64,000 bases of DNA from Aliikangiella sp. G2MR2-5. Its GTDB lineage: Bacteria > Pseudomonadota > Gammaproteobacteria > Enterobacterales > Kangiellaceae. A model generated the notes under the pieces. It was not told the origin of the DNA. It searched no databases and saw only the letters and a list, made by a program, of their open reading frames with translations. Each line of letters opens with the position of its first letter. Position 1 is the first letter of the stretch. Where the stretch lies: assembly GCF_015687155.1 (NCBI RefSeq), contig NZ_JADPQF010000005.1, forward strand, positions 124,001 to 188,000. Reading direction: 5' to 3'. The translations under genes were made by a program, and so were the position numbers. Below are positions 1 to 8,563 of the stretch, in pieces.

Positions 1-1092
1 GTTTTTGAGAATCAGCGCAAACTAGATCCTGAAGTCCGTCCATTTATTATGATGCGTTCGGGATTTGCCGGTTCGCAGCGTTACGGGATGATACCCTGGA
101 CAGGTGATGTGAATCGAAGCTGGGGAGGTTTGAAGCCTCAGGTTGAATTGAGTCTACAGATGGGAATGCTTGGAATGGCTTACAATCATTCCGATCTGGG
201 CGGTTTTGCCGGAGGAGAGGCTTTTGATAAAGAGCTTTATATTCGCTGGCTTGAGTATGGCGTTTTTCAACCCGTTTTTCGTCCCCATGCTCAGGAGCAT
301 ATAGCGCCGGAACCCATTTTTCACGATAAAGAAACTCGGGATATTGTGCGAGATTATATCAAGTTACGTTATCAACTGTTGCCCTATCTCTACACAATGG
401 TTTATGACAATGCGACCTCGGGTTTACCATTGATGCGTCCGCTATCTTTTCTGGATGAAACAAGCGATAACTATTTTAATAACATTTCAAGCTATTTATG
501 GGGTGATGCATTTTTAATCGCCCCGATAGTCAATCCCGGACTGGATAAAAAATCGGTCAATCTGCCGGAAGGTGTCTGGTTTAATTTTTGGAGTGAACAG
601 AAGATCGAAGGTGGACGCAAAGTTGATATTCCTGTTTCCATCGAACAAATTCCGGTTTTGGTTAAGGCCGGGGCTTTTGTTCCTATGGTCGATGCGGTTC
701 AAAGTACCAAAGATTACTCAAGCAAAAGACTTTACCTGCATTATTTTGCCGACAAGTCGGTAAACACAAGTCAGGGAAAAATGTTTGAAGACGATGGCGA
801 AAGCTTTAACTCATTAAAAAACGGCGAATTCGAACTTCTTCATTTTACAGCGTATCATCAGGAGGGAAAGCTGGATTTTTCATTCGAGCGTGAAACCCAG
901 GGCTATCGCGGAATGCCCGAAACTCGAAAGGTAAATCTGGTTGTTCATGGTGTCGAGAAAATGCCTGCCAAAATCATGGTCGATGGCAAAGTTGTCGAAC
1001 CGGGAATAATCGAGTTCAACAAGAAAAAACGTCAAGTCAGTATCCCTGTAGATTGGAATCATTCGCTAACTTCAATTGTGATCGAAAAATAG
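1..1092 (+). CDS. GH31 family alpha-glucosidase, 5'-truncated by the window edge
   Basis: The reading frame is open from base 1, so the N-terminus and the catalytic nucleophile region lie outside the window. What remains is the second half of a glycoside hydrolase family 31 protein: the segment RSGFAGSQRYGMIPWTGD ends in the Asp that serves as acid/base in this family, followed by the conserved HSDLGGF and FRPHAQEH stretches. A beta-rich C-terminal part follows (YLWGDAFLIAPIV onward). GH31 enzymes of this type release glucose or isomaltose-type units from the non-reducing ends of alpha-glucans. The next gene, a GH13 lipoprotein, starts 14 bases after the stop, so they are probably co-transcribed. 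Subfamily and localisation cannot be judged without the N-terminus. Confidence 0.88.
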   Translation, partial: VFENQRKLDPEVRPFIMMRSGFAGSQRYGMIPWTGDVNRSWGGLKPQVELSLQMGMLGMAYNHSDLGGFAGGEAFDKELYIRWLEYGVFQPVFRPHAQEHIAPEPIFHDKETRDIVRDYIKLRYQLLPYLYTMVYDNATSGLPLMRPLSFLDETSDNYFNNISSYLWGDAFLIAPIVNPGLDKKSVNLPEGVWFNFWSEQKIEGGRKVDIPVSIEQIPVLVKAGAFVPMVDAVQSTKDYSSKRLYLHYFADKSVNTSQGKMFEDDGESFNSLKNGEFELLHFTAYHQEGKLDFSFERETQGYRGMPETRKVNLVVHGVEKMPAKIMVDGKVVEPGIIEFNKKKRQVSIPVDWNHSLTSIVIEK

Positions 1093-1106
1093 GCCGTTTT
1101 AATAAA

Positions 1107-3041
1107 ATGAAAATAAATAATAAACATCCGGGCAGTTCGGCTCTGTTAATTCTTTTCTCATTGGGATTATCGTCTTGCGTCGATTTTTCAGAAAGAGCAA
1201 ACCACACAGAACAAAGAGCGATTCAAAGCTCGGCGGCCAGTTCGCATCAGCAAAACACGGCACACAAGAAAGTTATTTATCAGGTATTTACTCGTTTATT
1301 CGGTAATCGAAATACAACCAATAAACCCTGGGGAACGATCGAAGAAAACGGCGTCGGTAAATTCAACGACTTTACCGATGAAGCTCTCAAAGCGATTAAG
1401 GGGTATGGGACTACTCATATCTGGTATACCGGCGTACCCCATCATGCCTTGGTTGGAGATTACACTCAGTATGGTATTAGCAACGACGATCCCGATGTGG
1501 TGAAAGGGCGTGCAGGCTCTCCTTATGCGGTTAAAGATTATTACAACGTGAATCCCGACCTGGCCGTTGATCCCCGTAATCGTCTTCAGGAGTTTCAATA
1601 TTTAATCGAAAGAACTCATAATCATGGAATGAAAGTAATTATTGATATTGTACCTAATCATGTAGCTAGAAATTACCACTCGAATAGCAGACCTGAAGGT
1701 GTTAATGATTTTGGGGCTAGCGATGATACCAGTGTAGCTTACAAGCGAGATAACAATTTTTACTATATTGTTGGTGAAGATTTTAAAGTACCTGAAGCGA
1801 TTAATGGCTATCGTCCCCTGAATGGAGAAGCGCACCCTTTGGTCGACGGGATATTTAAGGAGAGTCCGGCTAAATGGACCGGCAATGGTTCAAGAAAATC
1901 ACAGCCTTCAGCCGATGACTGGTATGAAACTGTTAAAATCAACTATGGTGTTAAGCCGGACGGTAGCTATGATTTTGAACGGTTACCCGACTCACTCAAA
2001 AATGCAGGTTTCCAAGCGCATTATCGTTTTTGGTTGAATAAAAATGTACCGGATTCCTGGAAAAAGTTCAGGGATATTGTTCTCTATTGGACTGAAAAGG
2101 GTGTAGACGGGTTTCGCTATGACATGGCAGAAATGGTGCCAGTTGAGTTTTGGAGCTACCTGAATTCCTCAATCAAGATGAAAAATTCTCAGGCTTTTCT
2201 CCTCGCGGAAGTCTATAACCCTGAAATCTATAGAGACTTTTTACAACTAGGACTAATGGACTCTCTGTATGACAAGGTGGATTTCTATGACACAATGAAA
2301 TTGGTAATGCAGGGGAGAGCGCCTACTTCCCGACTAACATCGATAGTTGAAAAGTTTCAGGATATTGATTCCGGACTTCTTCATTTTCTAGAGAATCACG
2401 ATGAACAACGAATCGCCAGTTCTGGTTTTGTTGGTGATGCAAGAATGGGGAAACCTGCTATGGTGGTATCCAGTCTTATTGGGAAGGGAGCAACCTTAAT
2501 TTATTTTGCTCAAGCACTGGGAGAAGAGGCAAAAAAAGATGCAGGCTTTGGAAAGTCTACCCGAACTACTATTTTTGACTATTGGGGATTGGAAAAATTA
2601 AAGCGCTGGGAAAGTGGGGGGAGCTATAGCGGTGAACAACTGAAAGCAAATGAGCGAGAACTGAGTGAATTTTATAAAAAACTGTTGGCTTTCTCCTCGT
2701 CGTCTGATGCGATCATGGGGCACTACCAGGATCTGCATAGGTCCAACTTATCGCAAAAAGGCTACAACGAGAAGCTCTTCTCTTTTGCTCGTTGGAGTGA
2801 AGGAAGAGCGGTAATTGTGGTAAGCAATTTTTCTTCAGGAACTAGTCAGAACTTTGAGTTAAAAATTCCGGCCTCCTTAATAACTGAGTGGAAATTGCAT
2901 GAAAAGGAATATTTTTTAACTAACTTATTTGACGGGAACAAGCAAAGGCTAATGATTAAACAGAACGAAGGGGGGATCAGCCTTTCCTTGAAACCATTGG
3001 AATCTATGGTCCTGCAACTTTCCCTGTCAGATTCGCTGTGA
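1107..3041 (+). CDS. GH13 alpha-amylase family lipoprotein
   Basis: This 644-residue protein starts with a lipoprotein signal (hydrophobic stretch ending LGLSSC, Cys24 as lipidation site). I chose the ATG at 1107 because the longer frame from 1053 would bury this signal. All four GH13 regions are present: DIVPNH (180-185), GFRYD with nucleophile Asp339, the acid/base Glu368 in LLAEVYN, and ENHD with Asp432. It should be a membrane-anchored endo- or exo-acting alpha-glucan hydrolase in the periplasm or on the surface. It follows the GH31 gene by 14 bases and belongs to the same glucan-use locus as the genes at 8564-13756. Product specificity (maltose, maltohexaose and so on) cannot be read from the sequence. 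Confidence 0.9.
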   Translation: MKINNKHPGSSALLILFSLGLSSCVDFSERANHTEQRAIQSSAASSHQQNTAHKKVIYQVFTRLFGNRNTTNKPWGTIEENGVGKFNDFTDEALKAIKGYGTTHIWYTGVPHHALVGDYTQYGISNDDPDVVKGRAGSPYAVKDYYNVNPDLAVDPRNRLQEFQYLIERTHNHGMKVIIDIVPNHVARNYHSNSRPEGVNDFGASDDTSVAYKRDNNFYYIVGEDFKVPEAINGYRPLNGEAHPLVDGIFKESPAKWTGNGSRKSQPSADDWYETVKINYGVKPDGSYDFERLPDSLKNAGFQAHYRFWLNKNVPDSWKKFRDIVLYWTEKGVDGFRYDMAEMVPVEFWSYLNSSIKMKNSQAFLLAEVYNPEIYRDFLQLGLMDSLYDKVDFYDTMKLVMQGRAPTSRLTSIVEKFQDIDSGLLHFLENHDEQRIASSGFVGDARMGKPAMVVSSLIGKGATLIYFAQALGEEAKKDAGFGKSTRTTIFDYWGLEKLKRWESGGSYSGEQLKANERELSEFYKKLLAFSSSSDAIMGHYQDLHRSNLSQKGYNEKLFSFARWSEGRAVIVVSNFSSGTSQNFELKIPASLITEWKLHEKEYFLTNLFDGNKQRLMIKQNEGGISLSLKPLESMVLQLSLSDSL

Positions 3042-3148
3042 TCCTAATTCAGATTATTCTTTTATAAGGAAAAGTGAAATAGTAGCCTCTTGCTGCTTTT
3101 CGTATTAATAGAAATTGAAAGAAATAGCTTTGCAGTATAATCACAGTT

Positions 3149-5329
3149 TTATTGTTTCGGTTGTAGCGACTGATACAGGGAGATTAACTCTTCACTGCTA
3201 AGTGGCGCATAGAATAAGTAACCCTGAACAAAGTCACAGCCCAGGTTTCTAAGATATTCTAGCTGCTCTTTTGTTTCTATGCCTTCTGCAACGACTTCTA
3301 TCGAGAGTTGATGGGACATAGCTATGATCGATTCAACTATCGTACAGCCATGCCTGTTAAAGGGAAGCTCACTGATAAAACTTCGATCAATTTTGAGAAT
3401 ATCAATAGGCAGCTGTTTAATGTAATTTAAGGAAGAATAACCTGTACCAAAGTCATCCAAAGCAAGAGTGACGCCTAAACCTTTAAGAAGTTCAAGTTGC
3501 TTGATTACCTGTTCAAGGTCATCGAGGAAAACACTTTCCGTAACTTCCAGTTCAAGTTGCGACGGATCAACCTTGTAATATTCAAGAGCTGCCTTCACTT
3601 CATCAATGATACTTGAGTATTTAAATTGTTTAGGTGAAACGTTAATAGAAATTTTGGCAGAATAACCCTTTTTATTTAATGACTTGATTTCTTTGCAGGC
3701 AGTTTCGAGCACCCAGCGTCCAATATCGATAATTATTCCAGACTCTTCGGCAATGGAAATAAAGTCGGCAGGAGTAATTGTTCCATGGTTGGGATGATGC
3801 CAACGAATTAAAGCTTCTATTCTGTGCTGCCCCTGTTTTTCCAGACTTATCTGTGGTTGATACAAGAGCTTAAATTCATTGTTCGATAAGGCACTTTTTA
3901 AACCTTGTTCTATATGAATCTTTCGTTTTATATGTCGCTTGCTATAAGGGCTTGAAAATTGAAACTGATTTCGACCCATTTCCTTTGCATGATACATAGC
4001 ATAGTCCGCGTTTTTTACCAATAAGTTAGGCTTTAAGCCATGTTGCGGATAGATAGCAATGCCGATACTGGTACTGACATTTAATGTAAAATCACCAAAT
4101 GAAATATCTCTATAGATATTCTCTCTGATTCTTTGGGCTATTTTGGACAGACTTTGCTGATCAACAATATTTTTAATTACAACCGCAAACTCATCTCCAC
4201 CAAGGTGTGCTATAAAATCCTGTTTTTTTAAACATTGCTTAAGACGATTTGCGACCGCATTGAGTAAAAAATCTGCCTGTTCTGGCCCCAAATCATCATT
4301 GACCTGTTTGAAATGGTCTAAATCAAGATAAAGCAGGGCCAGGCTCGTACCTGTTTCCTGACTTTTGTCAATTTGTTCTGTCAGGTAGTTCCAGAAACTC
4401 CGACGGTTGGGGAGGTGAGTATTTGGATCAATTTGCGTTAACAGTTCAATCTCTTTTGCTGACAATTTTATATTACTAATATCATTGGCCACACAAATAT
4501 AGTGTTCAAGCTCATTATTTTGGTCGAATACCGGTGCTATCATAAGCCGAACCCACTTCTTCCGATGATTATTGTCAAATGTCTCGAACTCTCCCTCCCA
4601 ATGCTGACCACTTTGCAGCACACGATGGATTTCTGGATATTGACGTTCGGCTTCTTCACTCCATTTCTTGAGTAGTGACTTTTCGGAAAGTCTGGTTTCT
4701 TCTGACATTGCATAGATATCAATCAACGCCTTGTTAAATACTTCAACGCTACCATCATGTCGGCAAATTAGAACCGCCGTCGATTCATTTTCAATGTCAT
4801 CGTCGACGCCGTCAAATGAGTTGTCTTTTTTATATAGTTTTTCCAGTTGTTGCTGCAGTTGTCTTTGATGAAGCTGTATCGAAGACTCCAGTCTTTCGTT
4901 TTTTAACGCTAGATTTCTGGCATTCTGATATACCTTACGTCTGAGTTCAAAATGTGAAGTTTCATTGGCTATTAACAATAGAGAGTGATTACCTATTTTC
5001 ATTGCAATAGCTTCCAAATTTAGTTCGTAAAGGTCGTCGAGACACTCTGACCATAAGCCCGAACGGAGAGGCTGCTGATTGGAACATTGCCAAATGTTTT
5101 TTGCGTCATAGATAAAATTCTCAATGAAGGGAAACGCCTCCGAAAGTAGATACTCTGACGATTTATGTTGATGATCTATGTTCAAAAGGTAGAGTTCATC
5201 GAACCAGTTTGGGGGAGTGCTGATTGGTATCAATTTGCCTTCAATATATTCGAATGCTGCAATATCTAGCTGGAGTAGTATCCCTGCCAACAGTTCTTTC
5301 TCAGTATTGTCTCCTGGATTGATAGTCAT
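3149..5329 (-). CDS. PAS-GGDEF-EAL cyclic-di-GMP enzyme with N-terminal GTPase-operon domain
   Basis: The 726-residue protein has an N-terminal domain (about 15-165: PPNWF, FIENFIYDAKNIW, then an alpha-helical tail), a PAS domain (about 185-290), GGDEF (GGDEF at 377-381) and EAL (EAL at 505-507, with DDFGTGYSS and AEGIE). Both catalytic signatures are intact, so it could make or degrade c-di-GMP. The inhibitory site is degenerate (KKQD instead of RxxD five residues before GGDEF). There is no membrane segment. Its ATG overlaps the stop of the upstream GTPase gene by one base (TAATG), a sign of translational coupling. It is the last gene of the four-gene operon 8156 to 3149 and is probably its output enzyme. 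From memory, similar N-terminal regions occur on bacterial kinases and GGDEF proteins next to small GTPases; this was not checked. Confidence 0.9.
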   Translation of the reverse strand: MTINPGDNTEKELLAGILLQLDIAAFEYIEGKLIPISTPPNWFDELYLLNIDHQHKSSEYLLSEAFPFIENFIYDAKNIWQCSNQQPLRSGLWSECLDDLYELNLEAIAMKIGNHSLLLIANETSHFELRRKVYQNARNLALKNERLESSIQLHQRQLQQQLEKLYKKDNSFDGVDDDIENESTAVLICRHDGSVEVFNKALIDIYAMSEETRLSEKSLLKKWSEEAERQYPEIHRVLQSGQHWEGEFETFDNNHRKKWVRLMIAPVFDQNNELEHYICVANDISNIKLSAKEIELLTQIDPNTHLPNRRSFWNYLTEQIDKSQETGTSLALLYLDLDHFKQVNDDLGPEQADFLLNAVANRLKQCLKKQDFIAHLGGDEFAVVIKNIVDQQSLSKIAQRIRENIYRDISFGDFTLNVSTSIGIAIYPQHGLKPNLLVKNADYAMYHAKEMGRNQFQFSSPYSKRHIKRKIHIEQGLKSALSNNEFKLLYQPQISLEKQGQHRIEALIRWHHPNHGTITPADFISIAEESGIIIDIGRWVLETACKEIKSLNKKGYSAKISINVSPKQFKYSSIIDEVKAALEYYKVDPSQLELEVTESVFLDDLEQVIKQLELLKGLGVTLALDDFGTGYSSLNYIKQLPIDILKIDRSFISELPFNRHGCTIVESIIAMSHQLSIEVVAEGIETKEQLEYLRNLGCDFVQGYLFYAPLSSEELISLYQSLQPKQ

Positions 5330-5844
5330 TATTTATCAACTACCTCTGGAGGACATATTAACTCGGTCAAGTGCTGGAATGCCTCTTCCACATTTTCACC
5401 GGTTTTTGCACTGGTAAAGAAAATACTGTCTTTATCAATATTTAGAGAGTCAGTCAAAGCCGCGGGCATTGCCCACTCTTGTTCTAAGTCGTGTTTGTTA
5501 AAAAGTACGACAATCCGGTAATCTGATATTGTATTCTCGATAAGGGAAATCAGTTCTTTGGCGGTATCCAGAGTTGCAGGGCGAGTCCCATCTATGACAA
5601 GGATAATGCCGCTTGCTCCGCGAAGATAGGAAGCATTTAAATCGGTAAATATATCAACCCCTTCAATATCCCAGAGAATAAGCTGTACCGAGTTTTCGTG
5701 AAGCTCAACCTGACGTTTATCTATCTTTACTCCGATTGTTGTATGGTACTTCTCGCTAAAGATACTATCAACAAAACGTCTAACCAGACTTGTTTTGCCA
5801 ACCGCAAATGCGCCAACCATGCATATTTTTTTTGATAGCCTCAC
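5329..5844 (-). CDS. Ras/Rab-like small GTPase
   Basis: This single-domain 171-residue G protein has all nucleotide-binding motifs: P-loop GAFAVGKTS (11-19), switch I Thr (HTTIG, 34-38), G3 DIEG (58-61), G4 NKHD (115-118) and G5 TSAK (143-146). The residue matching the catalytic Gln of Ras (after DxxG) is Val62, so unaided GTP hydrolysis should be slow. There is no membrane segment and no prenylation Cys. It overlaps the upstream OmpA-like gene by four bases (ATGA) and the downstream GGDEF-EAL gene by one base. Prokaryotic Ras-like GTPases such as MglA act as switches with roadblock-domain regulators; here the partner is probably the adjacent membrane protein (inference). Confidence 0.9.
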   Translation of the reverse strand: MRLSKKICMVGAFAVGKTSLVRRFVDSIFSEKYHTTIGVKIDKRQVELHENSVQLILWDIEGVDIFTDLNASYLRGASGIILVIDGTRPATLDTAKELISLIENTISDYRIVVLFNKHDLEQEWAMPAALTDSLNIDKDSIFFTSAKTGENVEEAFQHLTELICPPEVVDK

Positions 5845-7604
5845 AACAACTCCGGTTTGTCGTGGAATAGTACCTGGATATTTACTCTTCGTTGATGTTC
5901 TAAAGAAACAGAGGGTAAATCTCTATCGCCCAGAGCCCAGATAACGATAATTTCAGAACGAATGCCATTGGCTTCGAGCATTTCTGCAACCAATGACGCG
6001 CGATCTCTGCTAAGCTTTAGGTTTGCTTCATCTGTTCCATTTTTGTCTGCTAGTCCCATAACCGTGATTTGACTAATTGAATATGGTGACAGCTGTTCGA
6101 GCTTTTGAAGTTCTTTTAAGTTGCTTGCCAATTCCGAAATCGTTTCGCTGCTTTCTTGGGCAATCTGTTGTGTACCTACATCAAAGTATATTTGAGACTG
6201 GTGAACCTTGTTGACTAAGTTTAAAAAATTCTGGCCATAGTCTACTGTGAGAACTTTCTCCTGAGCGACTGTTAGCTGACTTTCATTGATATTGGTGAAT
6301 ATACTCTTAACAATGGGGTCTTCTTCCAGCTGTTGTATTTTTCTTTTTGATAACTCACCTTTGGCGATAAGTTCATAGCCCGACTGTTCTTTACTTGTAT
6401 CAAAATCAATTCCATACTTCTCGCTAAGAAATGATAGAAAAATATTGGGTTCCAAACGTGGTAAATTTGTTTCTTTAATTGTTAGATTGATTCCTCTAAT
6501 GTTTTTTATCGACTCAAAGTCTTTCGATGGTTTTGCTTCTGGTGTTTTTAATACATTGATGAATAAGTCGTTGCTTTCTAACTTGTAATTAAGCACCTGA
6601 TAACCAGGAGCCTTACTAAATTCTTCTATGATTCTTTCGGCTTTTTGATTTGTAACACTTGATTGATAGTAGGACATAACACCGTAAATACTAATAGTCG
6701 CTAACAGAGCTATTGCAAACCAGGGGGACGATGAAGTAGATTCTTTCTGTTTCTCTATTAGTGCATCTTCCAGAAAAGGCCTTGCTTCTTCAAGTTCATT
6801 TTCGTTACCTGAGAAACTTCTTAATTCTTGATAGAACTGGGAATGAATTTGCTCACATAGTTCCTGAATTCTTTCATTGATATCCTGATGAACACTTCCT
6901 CTAATTGCAAAAGCGACTGCAGCATATGGACCAGACTCAATCAATAGATTGAATTCTCCTACCTGGATGGCGTTGAGAGTTTCTGATTGTGACTCTTGTT
7001 CAAATGAGTCGCCAATAAAATCTGTAATAGCTGTCAACATGGCTGAGATCAGCTCTGGGTCTTTGACCGGAATATTTTCTGCTGAACAAGACGTAAGGAG
7101 TAGTCCGGTTTCTCGATGAATTAGAAAGACCTGCTCGACTCGATATTGAATGTTTTGAATAAATGCATATTGCCCGTAAGGCATTCCAAGACGCCACGCC
7201 TTGTAGCGCCAAACTATTGCTTGAGCGGAAAAACCCTGCTTTAACAGGTGGTTCAAAGAATGAACCATCTCGGTCAATGCATTGGCGACTGACTTCCTTA
7301 CTGCAGGTCCGATGATAGGGTAAATAATGTCAGCAAATTTTGAACGACTGTTTCTAATCGAGAGGTCGATAGATGACTCGATCATAGGTGATAACTTCTC
7401 GATCAGAGAGTTATCATTTTGATTTCTTTTCTCGAATGCTTCAGTCAGATTTTCAGCGATTCTGTCAATATCATCCTGTTTTAGTCGCTCTTTTAATATG
7501 TTCTCATATTCACTGCCGAGTAATAAGGAACGCAGCTCTTGGTAGCTTCCTGCATTATCTGGTTCAGGAGGCGTATCAGTTTTTACTGCATTGCTTCCAA
7601 TCAT
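5841..7604 (-). CDS. Inner-membrane protein with roadblock-like cytoplasmic part and OmpA-like C-terminal domain
   Basis: This is a 587-residue protein with one transmembrane helix (about 293-312). Before it lies a soluble part with the motif LRSLLLGSE (24-32), a helical region, and an alpha/beta segment (about 155-262: VFLIHRETGLLL, then FNLLIESGPYAAVAFAIRG). That segment has the look of a roadblock/longin-type domain. After the helix come about 150 residues of unknown fold and a C-terminal OmpA-like peptidoglycan-binding domain (about 470-580; IYFDVGTQQI, GLADKNGTDEANLKLSRDRA). The topology suggests a cytoplasmic GTPase-facing part linked through the membrane to peptidoglycan. The four-base overlap with the GTPase gene supports a shared function. 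The roadblock reading is inference; the OmpA part is clear. Confidence 0.75.
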   Translation of the reverse strand: MIGSNAVKTDTPPEPDNAGSYQELRSLLLGSEYENILKERLKQDDIDRIAENLTEAFEKRNQNDNSLIEKLSPMIESSIDLSIRNSRSKFADIIYPIIGPAVRKSVANALTEMVHSLNHLLKQGFSAQAIVWRYKAWRLGMPYGQYAFIQNIQYRVEQVFLIHRETGLLLTSCSAENIPVKDPELISAMLTAITDFIGDSFEQESQSETLNAIQVGEFNLLIESGPYAAVAFAIRGSVHQDINERIQELCEQIHSQFYQELRSFSGNENELEEARPFLEDALIEKQKESTSSSPWFAIALLATISIYGVMSYYQSSVTNQKAERIIEEFSKAPGYQVLNYKLESNDLFINVLKTPEAKPSKDFESIKNIRGINLTIKETNLPRLEPNIFLSFLSEKYGIDFDTSKEQSGYELIAKGELSKRKIQQLEEDPIVKSIFTNINESQLTVAQEKVLTVDYGQNFLNLVNKVHQSQIYFDVGTQQIAQESSETISELASNLKELQKLEQLSPYSISQITVMGLADKNGTDEANLKLSRDRASLVAEMLEANGIRSEIIVIWALGDRDLPSVSLEHQRRVNIQVLFHDKPELL

Positions 7605-7607
7605 TGT

Positions 7608-8156
7608 CTATTCCTTACTATCATTCAAATTATTGGCCATACTTTCGAGTAAACATGCCAGGGTCTTACGGTCTGCCTTATTGGAGCTGAGCTCTTTGGA
7701 TGTCTGGTCGATTTTTTTGGTCAGCTTTTTTACTTCCTTTTCTAAAGAGTTATATATTTGCTTGGCAACTTCATCAAGTTCATGATGGGTCTCTTTTAAA
7801 TCTTTTTGAGTGTGATTTTTGAATTCTTTAAAGCGACTGTTAAAGTCAATGATTTTTTGCTCCAGCTTATCTTCTTGAGCAAGATGTTCGCTATTGTGAA
7901 CATTTAAAGACTGGTTGATTTCTTTTGTCGCTGAACGGATCTCTTTTTCTATTTTTTGTGATGTTGACTTTATTAGTTTTTCTAAAGAATTCAAACGGTC
8001 ATTGAAAAAGTCATAATGTTCTTTTATTTTCGCATCTAGTCTTTCAACTTCTTCGCCAAATAAGAGGTTTCGAATCGATGAAAGCTTTTCTTTTTCGTCT
8101 GCGACTCCTTTTACTACATTTACGCTTGTGATTTTTGCCTGTGTTTTAGTGCCCAT
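7608..8156 (-). CDS. Coiled-coil protein with LRxLLxGxE motif, first gene of the GTPase operon
   Basis: This 182-residue, strongly charged, almost entirely helical protein has no membrane segment. Near its N-terminus, IRNLLFGEEVE (28-38) matches the LRSLLLGSEYE motif of the next gene's product. The middle (about 38-155) has heptad-like coiled-coil spacing rich in Lys and Glu. The C-terminal stretch (DRKTLACLLESMANNL) looks conserved but I do not recognise it. The ATG has a good ribosome-binding site (AAGGAAG). The next gene starts three bases after this stop. It is probably a scaffold for the GTPase system. No enzyme motif is visible. Confidence 0.7.
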   Translation of the reverse strand: MGTKTQAKITSVNVVKGVADEKEKLSSIRNLLFGEEVERLDAKIKEHYDFFNDRLNSLEKLIKSTSQKIEKEIRSATKEINQSLNVHNSEHLAQEDKLEQKIIDFNSRFKEFKNHTQKDLKETHHELDEVAKQIYNSLEKEVKKLTKKIDQTSKELSSNKADRKTLACLLESMANNLNDSKE

Positions 8157-8563
8157 TTTTCTTCCTTTCCACTCTATCTTGATATGATGCTACTCCAAAA
8201 ACCTGAGTCATATTTATCGGCGAAAAATTGTCGGCGATTATTTTGGAAGTACTAATGACTCAAGGGATAAATATCTCATTAGATATAGTATAAGAAGGGT
8301 TTTGGGGCGGGTTAAATAAAAAACCAATAGGATACTAAAGATATTTAAAAATAGACTTTTTATAATTGTTTGGTTATTAACAGCCTGTATTATCACTATA
8401 AACGTGCTAAAGTTTTTATTCCTTTTTTCATGCAGATTAATTTGCAAGCTGCAAAATCTCCATAAGAGATTTTCGGGTCGAATTTTGAATCCGATGTATA
8501 AACACCAGGCTACCAACCGTTATCGAAAAAAAGAGGCGCTGCCTAAAAGCCGACGATTGTAGA
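8157..8563. other. Intergenic region upstream of the GTPase operon
   Basis: These 407 AT-rich bases lie between two minus-strand genes. The part next to 8156 must hold the promoter of the coiled-coil/OmpA/GTPase/GGDEF-EAL operon; a ribosome-binding site is clear but I see no convincing -35/-10 pair. The far end holds a possible terminator for the alpha-glucosidase gene. An open frame at 8238-8516 on the minus strand has no ribosome-binding site or family resemblance and I do not call it a gene. Confidence 0.5.
8526..8544 (-). terminator. Possible rho-independent terminator of the GH13 alpha-glucosidase gene
   Basis: Read on the minus strand, AGGC-AGC-GCCT is followed after one base by seven T residues, 20 bases past the stop codon of the gene at 8564. 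The stem is only four base pairs, so the call rests mostly on the U-tract and position. Confidence 0.4.

Noticed and set aside
8238-8516. 92-codon minus-strand open frame in the region before the GTPase operon
   Set aside because: It lies in AT-rich DNA, lacks a ribosome-binding site, and has a composition unlike the real genes around it.
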